DNA of 64,000 nucleotides from an uncultured Gammaproteobacteria bacterium (GTDB taxonomy: Bacteria; Pseudomonadota; Gammaproteobacteria; DRLM01): positions 1 to 64,000 of the forward strand of contig CAMYKQ010000020.1 of assembly GCA_947259075.1 (NCBI GenBank). The letters are read 5' to 3'. The translations under genes and the position numbers were made by a program. The notes under the pieces were generated by a model. That model had not been told where the DNA came from. It searched no databases and worked only from the letters and a program-made list of their open reading frames with translations. Position 1 is the stretch's first letter. Every line of letters begins with the position of its first letter. This document shows positions 47,844-56,581 of the stretch, in pieces.

Positions 47844-49280
47844 ATGGAATGGGAAACTGTCATCGGGCTGGAGATTCACGCGCAGCTCGCCACCAAGAGC
47901 AAAATCTTCTCCGGCGCCGCCACCGCCTACGGCGCCGAGCCCAATACCCAGGCCTGCGCGGTGGACTTGGGTCTGCCCGGTGTGCTGCCGGTGTTGAATA
48001 AAGAAGCGGTGCGCATGGCGACCAAGTTCGGCCTGGCCGTGCAGGCCACGGTGGCGCCGCGCTCGGTGTTCGCCCGCAAGAATTATTTTTACCCCGACCT
48101 GCCCAAGGGCTATCAGATCAGCCAGTACGAGCTGCCCATCGTCGCTCACGGCACGCTGAACATCGAGCTGGAAGACGGCAGCAGCAAGACCATCGGCGTG
48201 ACCCGCGCCCACCTCGAAGAGGATGCGGGCAAATCCCTGCACGAGGATTTTCACGGCCTGACCGGGGTGGATTTGAACCGCGCCGGCACGCCGCTGCTGG
48301 AGATCGTCTCCGAGCCGGATATGCGCTCCGCCAAAGAGGCGGTGGCGTATATGAAAAAGATTCACTCGCTGGTGCGCTATCTGGAAATCTGCGACGGCAA
48401 TATGCAAGAAGGCTCGTTCCGCTGCGACGCCAATGTCTCGGTGCGGCCCAAGGGCGAGAAAAAACTCGGCACCCGCGCCGAGATTAAAAACATCAACTCG
48501 TTTCGTTACGTCGAACGCGCCATCAATCACGAGGTCGAGCGCCAGATCGAACTCATCAGCAACGGCGGCACGGTGATACAAGAGACGCGTCTCTACGACG
48601 CCAACAAAGACGAAACCCGTTCCATGCGCAGCAAGGAAGAGGCGATGGATTACCGCTACTTCCCCGACCCCGACCTGCTGCCGGTGGAGCTGGACGCGGC
48701 GTGGATCGAAAACGTGCGCGCCACCTTGCCCGAACTGCCCGACGCCAAACACGAGCGCTTTATATATGAATACGGCTTGAGTCCCTATGAAGCCAGCGTG
48801 CTCACCACCAGCCGTGAGCTGGCGGATTATTACGAGGCCACGGTGAAAGCCGCCGACGGCGAGGCCAAGCTGGCCGCCAATTGGGTGATCGGCGACGTGC
48901 TCGGCGCGGTGAACAAGGCGGGCTTGGAGATCACCGCCAGCCCGGTGCCGCCTGAAATGCTGGCGGGCATGTTGCGGCGCATGACGGACAACACTATCTC
49001 CGGCAAGATCGCCAAGACCGTGTTCGAGGCGATGTGGAACGACGAAGGCGACGCCGACGCGGTGATCGAGAAACACGGACTCAAACAGGTGACCGACAGC
49101 GGCGCCATCGAAAAAGTGATCGACGAAGTGATCGCCGCCAACCCCGGCCAGCTCGCCGATTATCGCAGCGGCAAGGACAAGCTCTTCGGCTTCTTCGTCG
49201 GTCAGGTGATGAAGATCTCGCAGGGCAAGGCCAACCCAGCACAGGTCAACGATTTGCTGAAGAAAAAATTACAGGCTTAA
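47844..49280 (+). CDS. gatB: Asp/Glu-tRNA(Asn/Gln) amidotransferase subunit B
   Basis: 478 residues, [20 protein letters not shown] at the start. The kinase-like core has [33 protein letters not shown] and [15 protein letters not shown]. The C-terminal YqeY-like tail contains [20 protein letters not shown]. GatB phosphorylates the misacylated tRNA-bound amino acid and amidates it with ammonia from GatA. In most gammaproteobacteria it directly follows gatA; here the pair is split. Confidence 0.98.
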   Translation: MEWETVIGLEIHAQLATKSKIFSGAATAYGAEPNTQACAVDLGLPGVLPVLNKEAVRMATKFGLAVQATVAPRSVFARKNYFYPDLPKGYQISQYELPIVAHGTLNIELEDGSSKTIGVTRAHLEEDAGKSLHEDFHGLTGVDLNRAGTPLLEIVSEPDMRSAKEAVAYMKKIHSLVRYLEICDGNMQEGSFRCDANVSVRPKGEKKLGTRAEIKNINSFRYVERAINHEVERQIELISNGGTVIQETRLYDANKDETRSMRSKEEAMDYRYFPDPDLLPVELDAAWIENVRATLPELPDAKHERFIYEYGLSPYEASVLTTSRELADYYEATVKAADGEAKLAANWVIGDVLGAVNKAGLEITASPVPPEMLAGMLRRMTDNTISGKIAKTVFEAMWNDEGDADAVIEKHGLKQVTDSGAIEKVIDEVIAANPGQLADYRSGKDKLFGFFVGQVMKISQGKANPAQVNDLLKKKLQA

Positions 49281-49292
49281 TATTATCGAAAA

Positions 49293-49323
49293 TCACGCCG
49301 CCTCCTTCGTGGAGACGGCGTGA
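49293..49323 (+). terminator. Hairpin after gatB
   Basis: TCACGCCG (49293-49300) and CGGCGTGA (49316-49323) form a perfect 8-bp stem, extended by an inner CTCC/GGAG. It starts 13 bases past the gatB stop. No T-run follows, so it may be a processed 3' end or stabiliser rather than an intrinsic terminator. Confidence 0.5.
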
Positions 49324-49422
49324 ATGCATCAGCGTTTTCACGATATTCCGCCGCCGCGGCAAACAACCACGACTAAAACATCTAAGCGTAAGTCATGAAC
49401 GCAAACGCGAGCCTGGCCATGC

Positions 49423-49998
49423 TCATTGGCTCACGCAAATACTTCCATGAAATTTCATGTCGATGGCGGCGGCGCAATTGATCGTGCCTTCCACGAAAAT
49501 TCTACCACCGCCCGTCGCGGCAAAAAGGCCCCGGCCCGTACCCGGCACCGGGTCGGAGATTTCCTTGAAGCTGCCATACACCAGCCCCGATGGCCCGCAC
49601 GGCTGCAACAGCGGCGGCGCCACAAAACGCGTGTCTAAGGTGACTTGGGAATGCAGGCTAGTGCCCAAGGCCACTGGAATCTCATCATCACACACCAAGG
49701 TGTGGGTAAAACCCGAACCATCCGCGGTGGCCACGCCATGGATGCCGCACTTCAGTCTCTGCCTGGTATCAAGGACATTCAATGCGACGACGCCCAGCGT
49801 CTCACCTGGGGCAATAGCATTGTTTTGTATCTTTCCTTGCACGGTGGCCACTTGACTGCCCGGCGCGCACAGCAGCGGCGGGGCCGCTGATACCACGCTG
49901 GGTACGCCTATAGTCAACAACACCGCGGCCATCATTGGAGCCCGATTAGTAAGCCGCCCCATCAGCGAACTCCCGCGACGATTCGTGTTTTTTTTCAT
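49423..49998 (-). CDS. Secreted protein of unknown function
   Basis: 191 residues. Long n-region then a signal peptide (MMAAVLLTIGVPSVVSA, cleavage near residue 39). The mature protein is beta-rich with five or six Cys (LLCAPGS, LKCGIHG, LVCDDE, QPCGPSG, INCAA, SICVS), likely disulfide-bonded by DsbA. The C-terminal GRGLFAATGGGRIFVEGTIN is the most motif-like part. Upstream is a 15-bp tandem duplication containing the AAGGAG ribosome-binding site. I do not recognise the family. Confidence 0.72.
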   Translation of the reverse strand: MKKNTNRRGSSLMGRLTNRAPMMAAVLLTIGVPSVVSAAPPLLCAPGSQVATVQGKIQNNAIAPGETLGVVALNVLDTRQRLKCGIHGVATADGSGFTHTLVCDDEIPVALGTSLHSQVTLDTRFVAPPLLQPCGPSGLVYGSFKEISDPVPGTGRGLFAATGGGRIFVEGTINCAAAIDMKFHGSICVSQ

Positions 49999-49999
49999 T

Positions 50000-50029
50000 A
50001 CTCACTCCTTGGTAACTCACTCCTTGGTA
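50000..50029 (-). repeat. Tandem 15-bp duplication containing the ribosome-binding site
   Basis: ACTCACTCCTTGGTA occurs twice head to tail (50000-50014 and 50015-50029). On the minus strand each unit reads TACCAAGGAGTGAGT, so the 49423-49998 gene has two AAGGAG sites, at about 6 and 21 bases before its ATG. The inner one is correctly spaced for initiation. Confidence 0.8.
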
Positions 50030-50264
50030 ATAGTTATTGCCGTCCAGCAAACAGGCGAAGAGCATTGCATTCCCTCAACTCTGCCCCCAAGCAATCTACG
50101 CAATAGACCAGCCCCTCGCAATCCTTTGTCTTTATAATATCGATGAGCGCGCAGGGACTGGGTTCAATGTCGCGGCACCTCTCTTCACAGCAACAGCCGT
50201 ATCAAGCCAGCGGCGCTCTTGCCGATGAATGCCATAAGCAGAAACCTTTTTACTGATAGCCACT

Positions 50265-51200
50265 ATGACTCGTCCACTGCGCCACCTCACCTTGCTCCTC
50301 ATCCTCACCCTCGCGGCGGCACCCGTCCTCGCGAAAAAAATATACAAGTATCAGGACGAGGATGGGAGCTGGCACTTCACCGATGTTGAGCCCAGCACCG
50401 CACGGCAAGTAGAAAGCCAAACCATCCAGGTTGAACACAAGGATAAAATCACCATCTCCCGCCGCGGCGCCGACAGAGATCACGCGCTTTACATTTACAA
50501 TAGCTTTCATGGCCCAGTGGAGGTGATACTGAAATTCACCGCGGCCGCCAACATCAACGCGGCACCTGCGTTGCCCCATCGTTTTCTCGTGCCGGCGCGC
50601 CGTGAGATTCAAGCCGTCAAGCTAGAAATGGCGGACCAAACACGGCCCTCTAATTACAGCATCGGCGCCACGGTGTTATTGGGTGATTCCAATACGCCAC
50701 CCGATACCGCGGCCAGTTACCGCTTACCCTTCGACGGCGGCCACACCTTTACTATCACCCAAGGATTTTTCGGTAAATACAGTCACAACTCGCCTTACAG
50801 CGAGTACGCGGTGGACATCGCCATGCCCGAAGGTACCGCCATCGTCGCCGCCCGCGACGGCGTGGTAATGGATATCGAGCGCGACTTCTTCGGCAACGGC
50901 ATGGACCTGGAAAAATTCGGCAGCCGCGCCAACCACGTCCGCATCCTGCACGACGATGGCACCATGGCGGAATATGCTCACCTTAAATTGGAAAGCGTGC
51001 GTGTCGTTCCCGGCGCGCGGGTAGCGGCGGGACAAGTCATCGGTGATTCGGGTAATACCGGTTTTTCCAGCGGCCCGCATTTGCATTTTTCCGTGCAATA
51101 CAACGCGGGCAAGGAAATGCGCTCACTGCCTTTTCAATTCCGCATGCGCGATGGCAATTTGATTACGCCGCGCCAAGGCCTAAGCCTCACGGGCTATTAA
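50265..51200 (+). CDS. M23-family peptidase with N-terminal DUF4124
   Basis: 311 residues. Signal peptide (about 7-22), then a short DUF4124 domain (KKIYKYQDEDGSWHFTDVEP, 24-43), a middle beta domain, and an M23/LytM-type domain from about residue 160 (YSEYAVDIAMPEGTAIVAAR, HLHFSVQYNAG). The first zinc ligand is not in the usual HxxxD place: Glu stands four residues before the Asp, though SHNSPYSEYAVD supplies a nearby His, as in a subfamily with an extended loop. The HxH pair is intact. Probable periplasmic endopeptidase or a catalytically weak envelope factor. Confidence 0.85.
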   Translation: MTRPLRHLTLLLILTLAAAPVLAKKIYKYQDEDGSWHFTDVEPSTARQVESQTIQVEHKDKITISRRGADRDHALYIYNSFHGPVEVILKFTAAANINAAPALPHRFLVPARREIQAVKLEMADQTRPSNYSIGATVLLGDSNTPPDTAASYRLPFDGGHTFTITQGFFGKYSHNSPYSEYAVDIAMPEGTAIVAARDGVVMDIERDFFGNGMDLEKFGSRANHVRILHDDGTMAEYAHLKLESVRVVPGARVAAGQVIGDSGNTGFSSGPHLHFSVQYNAGKEMRSLPFQFRMRDGNLITPRQGLSLTGY

Positions 51201-51275
51201 AGCGCCATCACCTTCGTCTTCGCCGCTCGTGGCAAAACCTAGCGTTTTACTCGGCCATTACCCTTACGAAAATTG

Positions 51276-51334
51276 TTGACATCGTCCCGCGCGATTATCA
51301 ATAATGTGTGCACAATACATCTTTTGTGTCACAA
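51276..51334 (+). promoter_or_regulatory. Promoter and palindrome before the truncated haemoglobin gene
   Basis: TTGACA (51276-51281) and AATAAT (51300-51305) with an 18-base spacer make a good sigma-70 promoter. Downstream, TTGTG-T-CACAA (51324-51334) is a perfect 5+5 inverted repeat that could bind a regulator of the FNR/CRP or nitric-oxide-sensing type, but its spacing fits no known operator exactly. AGGAGG precedes the ATG at 51357. Confidence 0.5.
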
Positions 51335-51356
51335 GCCATTCTTAGGAGGCAGTTAG

Positions 51357-51725
51357 ATGAGCAAATCTCTGTACGAACGTATCGGCGGTGAAGCGGCGGT
51401 GAACGCGGCGGTGGATATTTTTTACCGCAAGGTCTTGGCCGATGATCGCATCAATCGTTTCTTCGAAACCGTGGACATGGAAAAGCAGGCGGCCAAACAA
51501 AAGGGCTTTTTAACCTTCGCCTTCGGCGGCCCGCACCACTACACCGGCAAGGACATGCGTCAAGGCCACGCCCACTTGGTCAAGCAAGGCTTGAATGACA
51601 GCCACTTCGACGCGGTGATGGAAAACCTGGGCGCGACCTTGAAAGAATTGAACGTGCCCGCGGAGCTCATCGCCGAAGCGGCCGCCATCGCCGAGAGCAC
51701 GCGCAACGACGTACTCGGCCGTTAA
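51357..51725 (+). CDS. Group 1 truncated haemoglobin
   Basis: 122 residues, typical for trHbN. Glycine motifs and the B10 Tyr (Tyr23 in DIFYRKVLAD) are present; proximal His is His71 (RQGHAHLV), followed by the GLNDSHFDAVMENL signature. Group I members bind oxygen and NO and often act as NO dioxygenases. A strong promoter and ribosome-binding site precede it, and 21 bases after its stop starts a ferredoxin/flavin reductase, which would supply electrons. Confidence 0.93.
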   Translation: MSKSLYERIGGEAAVNAAVDIFYRKVLADDRINRFFETVDMEKQAAKQKGFLTFAFGGPHHYTGKDMRQGHAHLVKQGLNDSHFDAVMENLGATLKELNVPAELIAEAAAIAESTRNDVLGR

Positions 51726-51746
51726 TCCACGCAGCGAGGACACGCC

Positions 51747-52751
51747 ATGCCGCAGATCCGTTTCGAAAACCGCACTTATGCCTTGAACGGCGATGAGTCG
51801 GTGCTCGACGGTTTGACGCGGCAGGGCGTGTCCATTCCTTCATCATGCCGCAGCGGTATTTGCCAAACTTGTTTAATGCGGGCGGTGCAAGGCCGCCCGC
51901 CCGCTGATGCGCAAAAAGGCATCAAGGAAACCCTGCGCGAACGTAATTTTTTTCTCGCCTGCGCCTGCGTCCCCATGGAAGACATGGAACTCAGCCTGCC
52001 CAGCGACGACGATCTGCCGCACATCAAGGCGCGCGTCGTGAGCAAGGAGCGGCTGAATCACGACATCATGCGTTTCCGCCTGCGGCCCGCCGCGGAATTC
52101 AATTACCGCGCCGGGCAATTCATCAACCTCCATCACGACGATTGGGTGCGCAGTTATTCACTGGCCAGCGTGCCGCGCGGCGAAGATTTTTTAGAATTAC
52201 AGGTGCAACGCCTGCCCGGCGGCCGCGCGAGCGGCTGGCTGCACGACGAGTGTAAAGCGGGCGATGAACTGAACTTACAAGGCCCGCTCGGCGATTGTTA
52301 TTACACTCAAAGCGACGTGGAGCAATCCCTGTTACTGATAGGCACCGGTTCAGGACTCGCCCCTCTGTGGGGTATCGCGCGCGACGCCCTGGCGCAAGGC
52401 CACCGCGGAGCGATTCATCTATTTCACGGCAGCCGCACGGCGGCCGGGCTTTACTTAAGCGACGAACTGCGGGCTTTGACGCAAGCGCATGCCAACTTTC
52501 ATTACACGCCCTGCGTCTCCGGACCAGACGCGCCGGACAAAATCATTCAGGGCCGTGCCAATGCCGTGGCGCTCGCGCAATTCCCGCAACTGAAAAACTG
52601 GCAAGTATTCCTCTGCGGCAATGCCGCCATGGTGAAGAGCACCAAGACCAAGGCCTTTCTCGCCGGGGCCGCGCTCAAGGATATCCACGCCGACCCTTTC
52701 GAATTCGGCGTGACGCCGCCAAGAGAAGAATCCGCTCAAGCCCAAGGCTAA
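51747..52751 (+). CDS. 2Fe-2S ferredoxin / flavin NAD(P)H oxidoreductase
   Basis: 334 residues. N-terminal plant-type ferredoxin domain (1-90) with Cys34, Cys39 and Cys42 (CRSGICQTC) and Cys72 (FLAC). Then an FAD-binding domain with RSYSLASVPRG (about 133-143) and an NAD-binding domain (LIGTGSGLAPLWGIARDA, about 197-214; LCGNAAMVKSTK). This is the domain order of electron-transfer components of oxygenases. The gene pair with a truncated haemoglobin suggests a split flavohaemoglobin-like NO detoxification system; other roles are possible. Confidence 0.9.
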   Translation: MPQIRFENRTYALNGDESVLDGLTRQGVSIPSSCRSGICQTCLMRAVQGRPPADAQKGIKETLRERNFFLACACVPMEDMELSLPSDDDLPHIKARVVSKERLNHDIMRFRLRPAAEFNYRAGQFINLHHDDWVRSYSLASVPRGEDFLELQVQRLPGGRASGWLHDECKAGDELNLQGPLGDCYYTQSDVEQSLLLIGTGSGLAPLWGIARDALAQGHRGAIHLFHGSRTAAGLYLSDELRALTQAHANFHYTPCVSGPDAPDKIIQGRANAVALAQFPQLKNWQVFLCGNAAMVKSTKTKAFLAGAALKDIHADPFEFGVTPPREESAQAQG

Positions 52752-52774
52752 AGCGAGCATGCCTCCAACTGAAC

Positions 52775-54643
52775 TCACGTACTAGTGGGTACCCCTTGAC
52801 GTTGTTCGCGGACACTGTCTTTTTCCGCGGCTTGATTAGCGCGGATGCGCTCCAGCACATCCGCCGGAAATAGACTCATCACCGTCCAGCCCGCCGCGGG
52901 TTTTAAATCCCCGCCCGCGGTAAACACCCGCAAGCGGCCGCGCGGATCCAAGGCGAACAAGGGAATAATCATATTGCCGTAACGTTCGCGGTAAACGCCG
53001 TAATTAAACGTGTCACTCAATTGCGTGCTGCGTATTTCCGCGCCCTTGCTGACCAGGCTGGCCAGCTTGGCATTGGTGATATCTTCGCCGAACAGGCGCG
53101 CGCCGGCGAAGTGAGTGGCAATGGCTTGCTTCTCCGATGCGGCCTTTTCCTCGGAAGTCTGCAATGAATAAATATTCTTGGCGCTGAATTCCGCTTTGTA
53201 GCGCACGCAGGCCAGGGCATTGAGCGCCGGGCGCCGCGACATCGCGAACATCACCCCGACACCCACCAAATCCAAATGCCGGTCGGCGTGTTCGGATACC
53301 GCGTTGCCATAATAGGTTTTCAAACCATCCATGCGCGCGGCGCGAATATCTTCCCAATTGGTATCCGCCAGCACAATGCGGAAACCCTTTTCCGTAAGCG
53401 CCTTGCCCAATACGCGCGAAACCGGATTGGCGCCCACGATCAGCACCCCGAGCGGGTCGGGCTCGGAGACCTTCAGCCAATTAGCCAGCGGTCGCGCGGT
53501 CGCGCTTTGCAACACTACGGTGCCGATAATCACCATGAAGGTAAGTGGCACGATCAGACTGGCCTGTTCATAGCCAAGAGATTCCAAACGCAAGGCGAAC
53601 AGCGCGGACACCGCGGCGGCGACGATGCCGCGTGGCGCGATCCAGCAGAGCAAGGCCTTTTCGTTACGCGTCAGTTTTGAACCCAGCGATGAGGCCAGCA
53701 CCGACACGGGCCTGGCGATGAATAAAATTACCAGGAACACGCCCAAGGCCGCCCAGCCTACCGCGGCGATCAGACCGAAATCGATGCGCGCCGCGAGGAT
53801 GATAAACAACAGCGAGATCAGCATCACGCTCAGGCTTTCCTTGAAGTCGAGGATATCCTCGATGGGCACGTTTTTCATATTAGCCAGCATCATGCCCATG
53901 ACCGTAACGGCCAGCAAGCCTGACTCGTGCTGCAGATGATTGGAGAGTGCGTAAACCCCCAGCACCAAGGCCAGACTGCCGACGTTGTGCAAATATTCCG
54001 GCATCAGATGCCGGCGTAAAATGGTGGCCAATGCCAGCGCGCCTAACGCGCCGGTGACCCCGCCGATCAATAACATCTTGCCGAACACCGTCATCGTCTG
54101 TGATTCGCCACCCTGGCCGGAGACGATGTATTCGAACACCAGCACCGCGAGCAAGGCGCCAAGCGGGTCGATGATGATGCCTTCCCATCGGAGAATATTG
54201 GCAAGATTGCTGTTGGGCCTTACCGTGCGCAGCATGGGAATGATGACCGTCGGCCCCGTCACACTCACCAGCGCGCCGAAGAGAAAAGCCAACTCCCAGG
54301 AAAAATCGAGAAAAAAATGCGTGGCGGTGGCGATGATCAGCGCGTTGATAACCGCGCCATAAGTGACCAGATTGCGCACCACGTTGCCGAGACCTTTAAT
54401 CTCGTGAATACGCAGAGTGAGACTGCCCTCGAACAGAATTACCGCCACGCCCAGTGAAACGATGGGGAACAATAGATCGCCGAACAACTCATCGGGGTCG
54501 ATGAAGCCTGTGACCGGCCCGGCGACGATGCCGGCCAAGAGCAGAAACAGAATCGCCGGCAGTTTCAACCACCAGGCTAACCACTGGCAGGCGATGCCGA
54601 TTACGCCAATGGCCGCCAAAATAACTACCGAATGCTCGATCAT
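52775..54643 (-). CDS. CPA1-type cation:proton antiporter with RCK-like C-terminal domain
   Basis: 622 residues. Twelve or so hydrophobic segments in the first 400 residues, with GPTVIIPMLRTVRPNSNLAN and NILRWEGIIIDPLGALLAVL typical of NhaP-type CPA1 exchangers, whose conserved Asp follows GIII. The C-terminal part begins with a Rossmann-like TrkA-N segment (PLGVLIVGANPVSRVLGKAL) whose GxGxxG is degenerate, then a TrkA-C-like part. It may exchange Na+ or K+ for H+ under regulation by a nucleotide or ion. Confidence 0.88.
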   Translation of the reverse strand: MIEHSVVILAAIGVIGIACQWLAWWLKLPAILFLLLAGIVAGPVTGFIDPDELFGDLLFPIVSLGVAVILFEGSLTLRIHEIKGLGNVVRNLVTYGAVINALIIATATHFFLDFSWELAFLFGALVSVTGPTVIIPMLRTVRPNSNLANILRWEGIIIDPLGALLAVLVFEYIVSGQGGESQTMTVFGKMLLIGGVTGALGALALATILRRHLMPEYLHNVGSLALVLGVYALSNHLQHESGLLAVTVMGMMLANMKNVPIEDILDFKESLSVMLISLLFIILAARIDFGLIAAVGWAALGVFLVILFIARPVSVLASSLGSKLTRNEKALLCWIAPRGIVAAAVSALFALRLESLGYEQASLIVPLTFMVIIGTVVLQSATARPLANWLKVSEPDPLGVLIVGANPVSRVLGKALTEKGFRIVLADTNWEDIRAARMDGLKTYYGNAVSEHADRHLDLVGVGVMFAMSRRPALNALACVRYKAEFSAKNIYSLQTSEEKAASEKQAIATHFAGARLFGEDITNAKLASLVSKGAEIRSTQLSDTFNYGVYRERYGNMIIPLFALDPRGRLRVFTAGGDLKPAAGWTVMSLFPADVLERIRANQAAEKDSVREQRQGVPTST

Positions 54644-55031
54644 GTTTACTCCTAAACTGGCGAGGGCGCATCACACCACACACCACGGCGCGCCTGTTTG
54701 ATACCTGATGTCGCGGCGCGACGCATAAACCAAATGGACACTGGGGTGAAAATGAACTCACGGAGGCGCCATCTTACACGCTCTGCTCCCCGCAACTCAA
54801 ACCGGGACGGCCCCGCGAGTCCCGGTGACAAAAACGCGCCGCGCCTGATTTAAGAAATCACGCGTGATCACGGCGCGCCACTTCCTTTTTCGTTCACGTG
54901 GAAGCGCTATTTCTATTTTTCTCCGGCAGCGATGAAGGCGCGGCGTGCCCAGCACAGTCATCGCATCCGACAACAAATATTTCTTTTTGCGCGCGCCCGG
55001 CACAGCAGCCGCCGCTGCCACAGGCGCGCGC
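54644..55031. other. 388-bp intergenic region with GC hairpin
   Basis: No gene supported. A strong inverted repeat GCGCGCGCCC (54989-54998) / GGCGCGCGCC (55023-55032) spans the last codons of the ParA-CBM48 gene, without a T-run. Further left lie TGATTTAAGAAATCA (54850-54864) and CGTGATCACG, small perfect palindromes of unknown meaning. Confidence 0.5.
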
Positions 55032-56132
55032 CTAAGGCATCACCCGTAGCAATGAATTGTTTCCGCCATAACTATTAGGTACCCGCAGCGGATTGGCGGG
55101 GTCTTCCTGCCATTTGCCGTCGATGATGACCCGGTATTGATAAGCACCGGGCGAAATCTTCAGTACTTTTTGTATCGTGTCGTTCATTGTGCGCGTTTCT
55201 ACTTCATGGTCGGGAATCCAGCCATTGAAATCACCGGCGATCTTCATTTCTCTATTCGCGAAATGGTGGTAACTCAACACCACTCGCCGTTCCCGGCCGT
55301 TTTCCACGCTCTCGCTCAAGGTCAAACCAGGTACGCGTGTAAGCGGCGCGCCCGCTATCGTCCGCGTGTCTCGCGGCGACAGGGCATGCCCGGTTACCCA
55401 TTCCGCCAGCGCGGTGAAATCGCGGGTGGCGGCCGCGCGCGGCGCATGATCGATAAGCGCCCGGCCGGCGTGCGCCGCTTCTTTCACCTTGACGGTGCAG
55501 CGCACCATCACCGGCGCAAGCTCACCGGGCCAGCGTGATGTGAGTTCGGCGAATAATTGCTTGGCGATACGAGGGCGCAGATCAACCGCGCTGGGAAGCA
55601 GATGGACCCGGGTGTTTAAATCATAGCGTTCGCCGATCAAAGCGATGGTTTCACGTAGCCGCGCGACAGCGTCCAAGGCATAGGTGCTGAGCTCCACGGG
55701 GATGAGCGCCCGCGTCGCGGCGCGCAAGGCATTGATGGCCAGCATGCCCAAGCCGGGCGGGCAATCGATGATAATGTAGTCGTAGTAATCCCGCACCGGT
55801 TGCAGCCGCATGAGCAGGGATTTTTCACGCCCCGGCTTGTCCGCCAGCAGATGCTCCACGCCCGCGAGCGTGATGGCGCCCGGAATTAAATCCACCTCAG
55901 GCACGACGTCATACATGATGACATCCATCAATGATGCGGAACCCTCGAATACCTCGTATAAACCCGGCAAGGCCGCGGCCGGTATCCCCAATCCCAAAGA
56001 GGCGTGGCCTTGCGCATCCATATCGACCAGCAACACCCGTAGATCTTTACGCCCCAGGCACGCGGCTAGATTTATCGCCGTCGTGGTTTTTCCGCAACCG
56101 CCTTTTTGATTAGCAATCGCAATCACGTTCAT
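55032..56132 (-). CDS. ParA/MinD-like ATPase fused to a CBM48 (AMPK-type glycogen-binding) domain
   Basis: 366 residues from ATG 56132, which has GGAGG seven bases upstream; the frame extends to 56225 without family sequence. N-terminal deviant Walker A QKGGCGKTTTAIN (9-21), DMDAQGHASLGL, YIIIDCPPGLGMLAINALR and the ParA C-motif region (about 215-235) are intact. From residue 282 comes an early-set carbohydrate-binding domain: VVLSYHHFANREMKIAGDFN, GWIPDH, GAYQYRVIIDGKWQEDPANP and NNSLLRV, matching the AMPK-beta/CBM48 pattern. Such a fusion is unusual and could place a cytoplasmic glycogen or starch-like polymer under ParA-type positioning. No parB or parS seen. Confidence 0.88.
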   Translation of the reverse strand: MNVIAIANQKGGCGKTTTAINLAACLGRKDLRVLLVDMDAQGHASLGLGIPAAALPGLYEVFEGSASLMDVIMYDVVPEVDLIPGAITLAGVEHLLADKPGREKSLLMRLQPVRDYYDYIIIDCPPGLGMLAINALRAATRALIPVELSTYALDAVARLRETIALIGERYDLNTRVHLLPSAVDLRPRIAKQLFAELTSRWPGELAPVMVRCTVKVKEAAHAGRALIDHAPRAAATRDFTALAEWVTGHALSPRDTRTIAGAPLTRVPGLTLSESVENGRERRVVLSYHHFANREMKIAGDFNGWIPDHEVETRTMNDTIQKVLKISPGAYQYRVIIDGKWQEDPANPLRVPNSYGGNNSLLRVMP

Positions 56133-56581
56133 ACGCCGTCCTCCAATTAACAGAGCCCGCGCGGCACCACGTCGCATCACCGCGATATGGAAGCGTCCCC
56201 GCCCGCCCCGCCTTCCGCGGCGCATCCCGCCATGGCCTTACTCCCCCGCCTCAGCGGTTTAGCTGAAATAGAAAGCACGCAGCGGTGTCCACTAAAGGCG
56301 CCTCCGCGAAACGGACGGGCAAACCGGGGAAATAGAAAATGCTTTAAACGGAAACAAGGTACGCGCACCGCCACTCGGGAGGGTGAAGAACCCCTCCCAG
56401 GGATCCGAGCGTGATCGGCCCCAGGCGAAATATCGAAGTCTATGGCGGGGCGAACATCCCGCAACATCCATATCACCCCCTTACGCCGGGAGGCATTTAA
56501 CGCTTAAGTAAAGTCTAAAAATTTTGAATATCAAGCTGACCGTAAAACAAACCGCCGTAGCGCGGCCGCCCGGGTCACCCC
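56133..56581. other. 449-bp intergenic region between the ParA-CBM48 gene and rep
   Basis: No gene, repeat or terminator recognised. AGCACGCAGCGG-like and GC-rich segments are scattered; the 99-residue minus frame at 56177-56476 has no ribosome-binding site or family signal. It should hold the ParA-CBM48 promoter. Confidence 0.45.

Noticed and set aside
50000-50029. Possible CRISPR or integration repeat
   Set aside because: Only two head-to-tail 15-bp units without spacers, placed exactly over a ribosome-binding site.
50265-51200. M23 peptidase as an inactive pseudo-enzyme
   Set aside because: The first ligand is displaced, but a His lies in the extended loop and the HxH pair is intact, so loss of activity cannot be claimed.
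54989-55032. GC hairpin at the end of the ParA-CBM48 gene as an intrinsic terminator
   Set aside because: On the transcribed strand it is followed by A-rich and not T-rich sequence.
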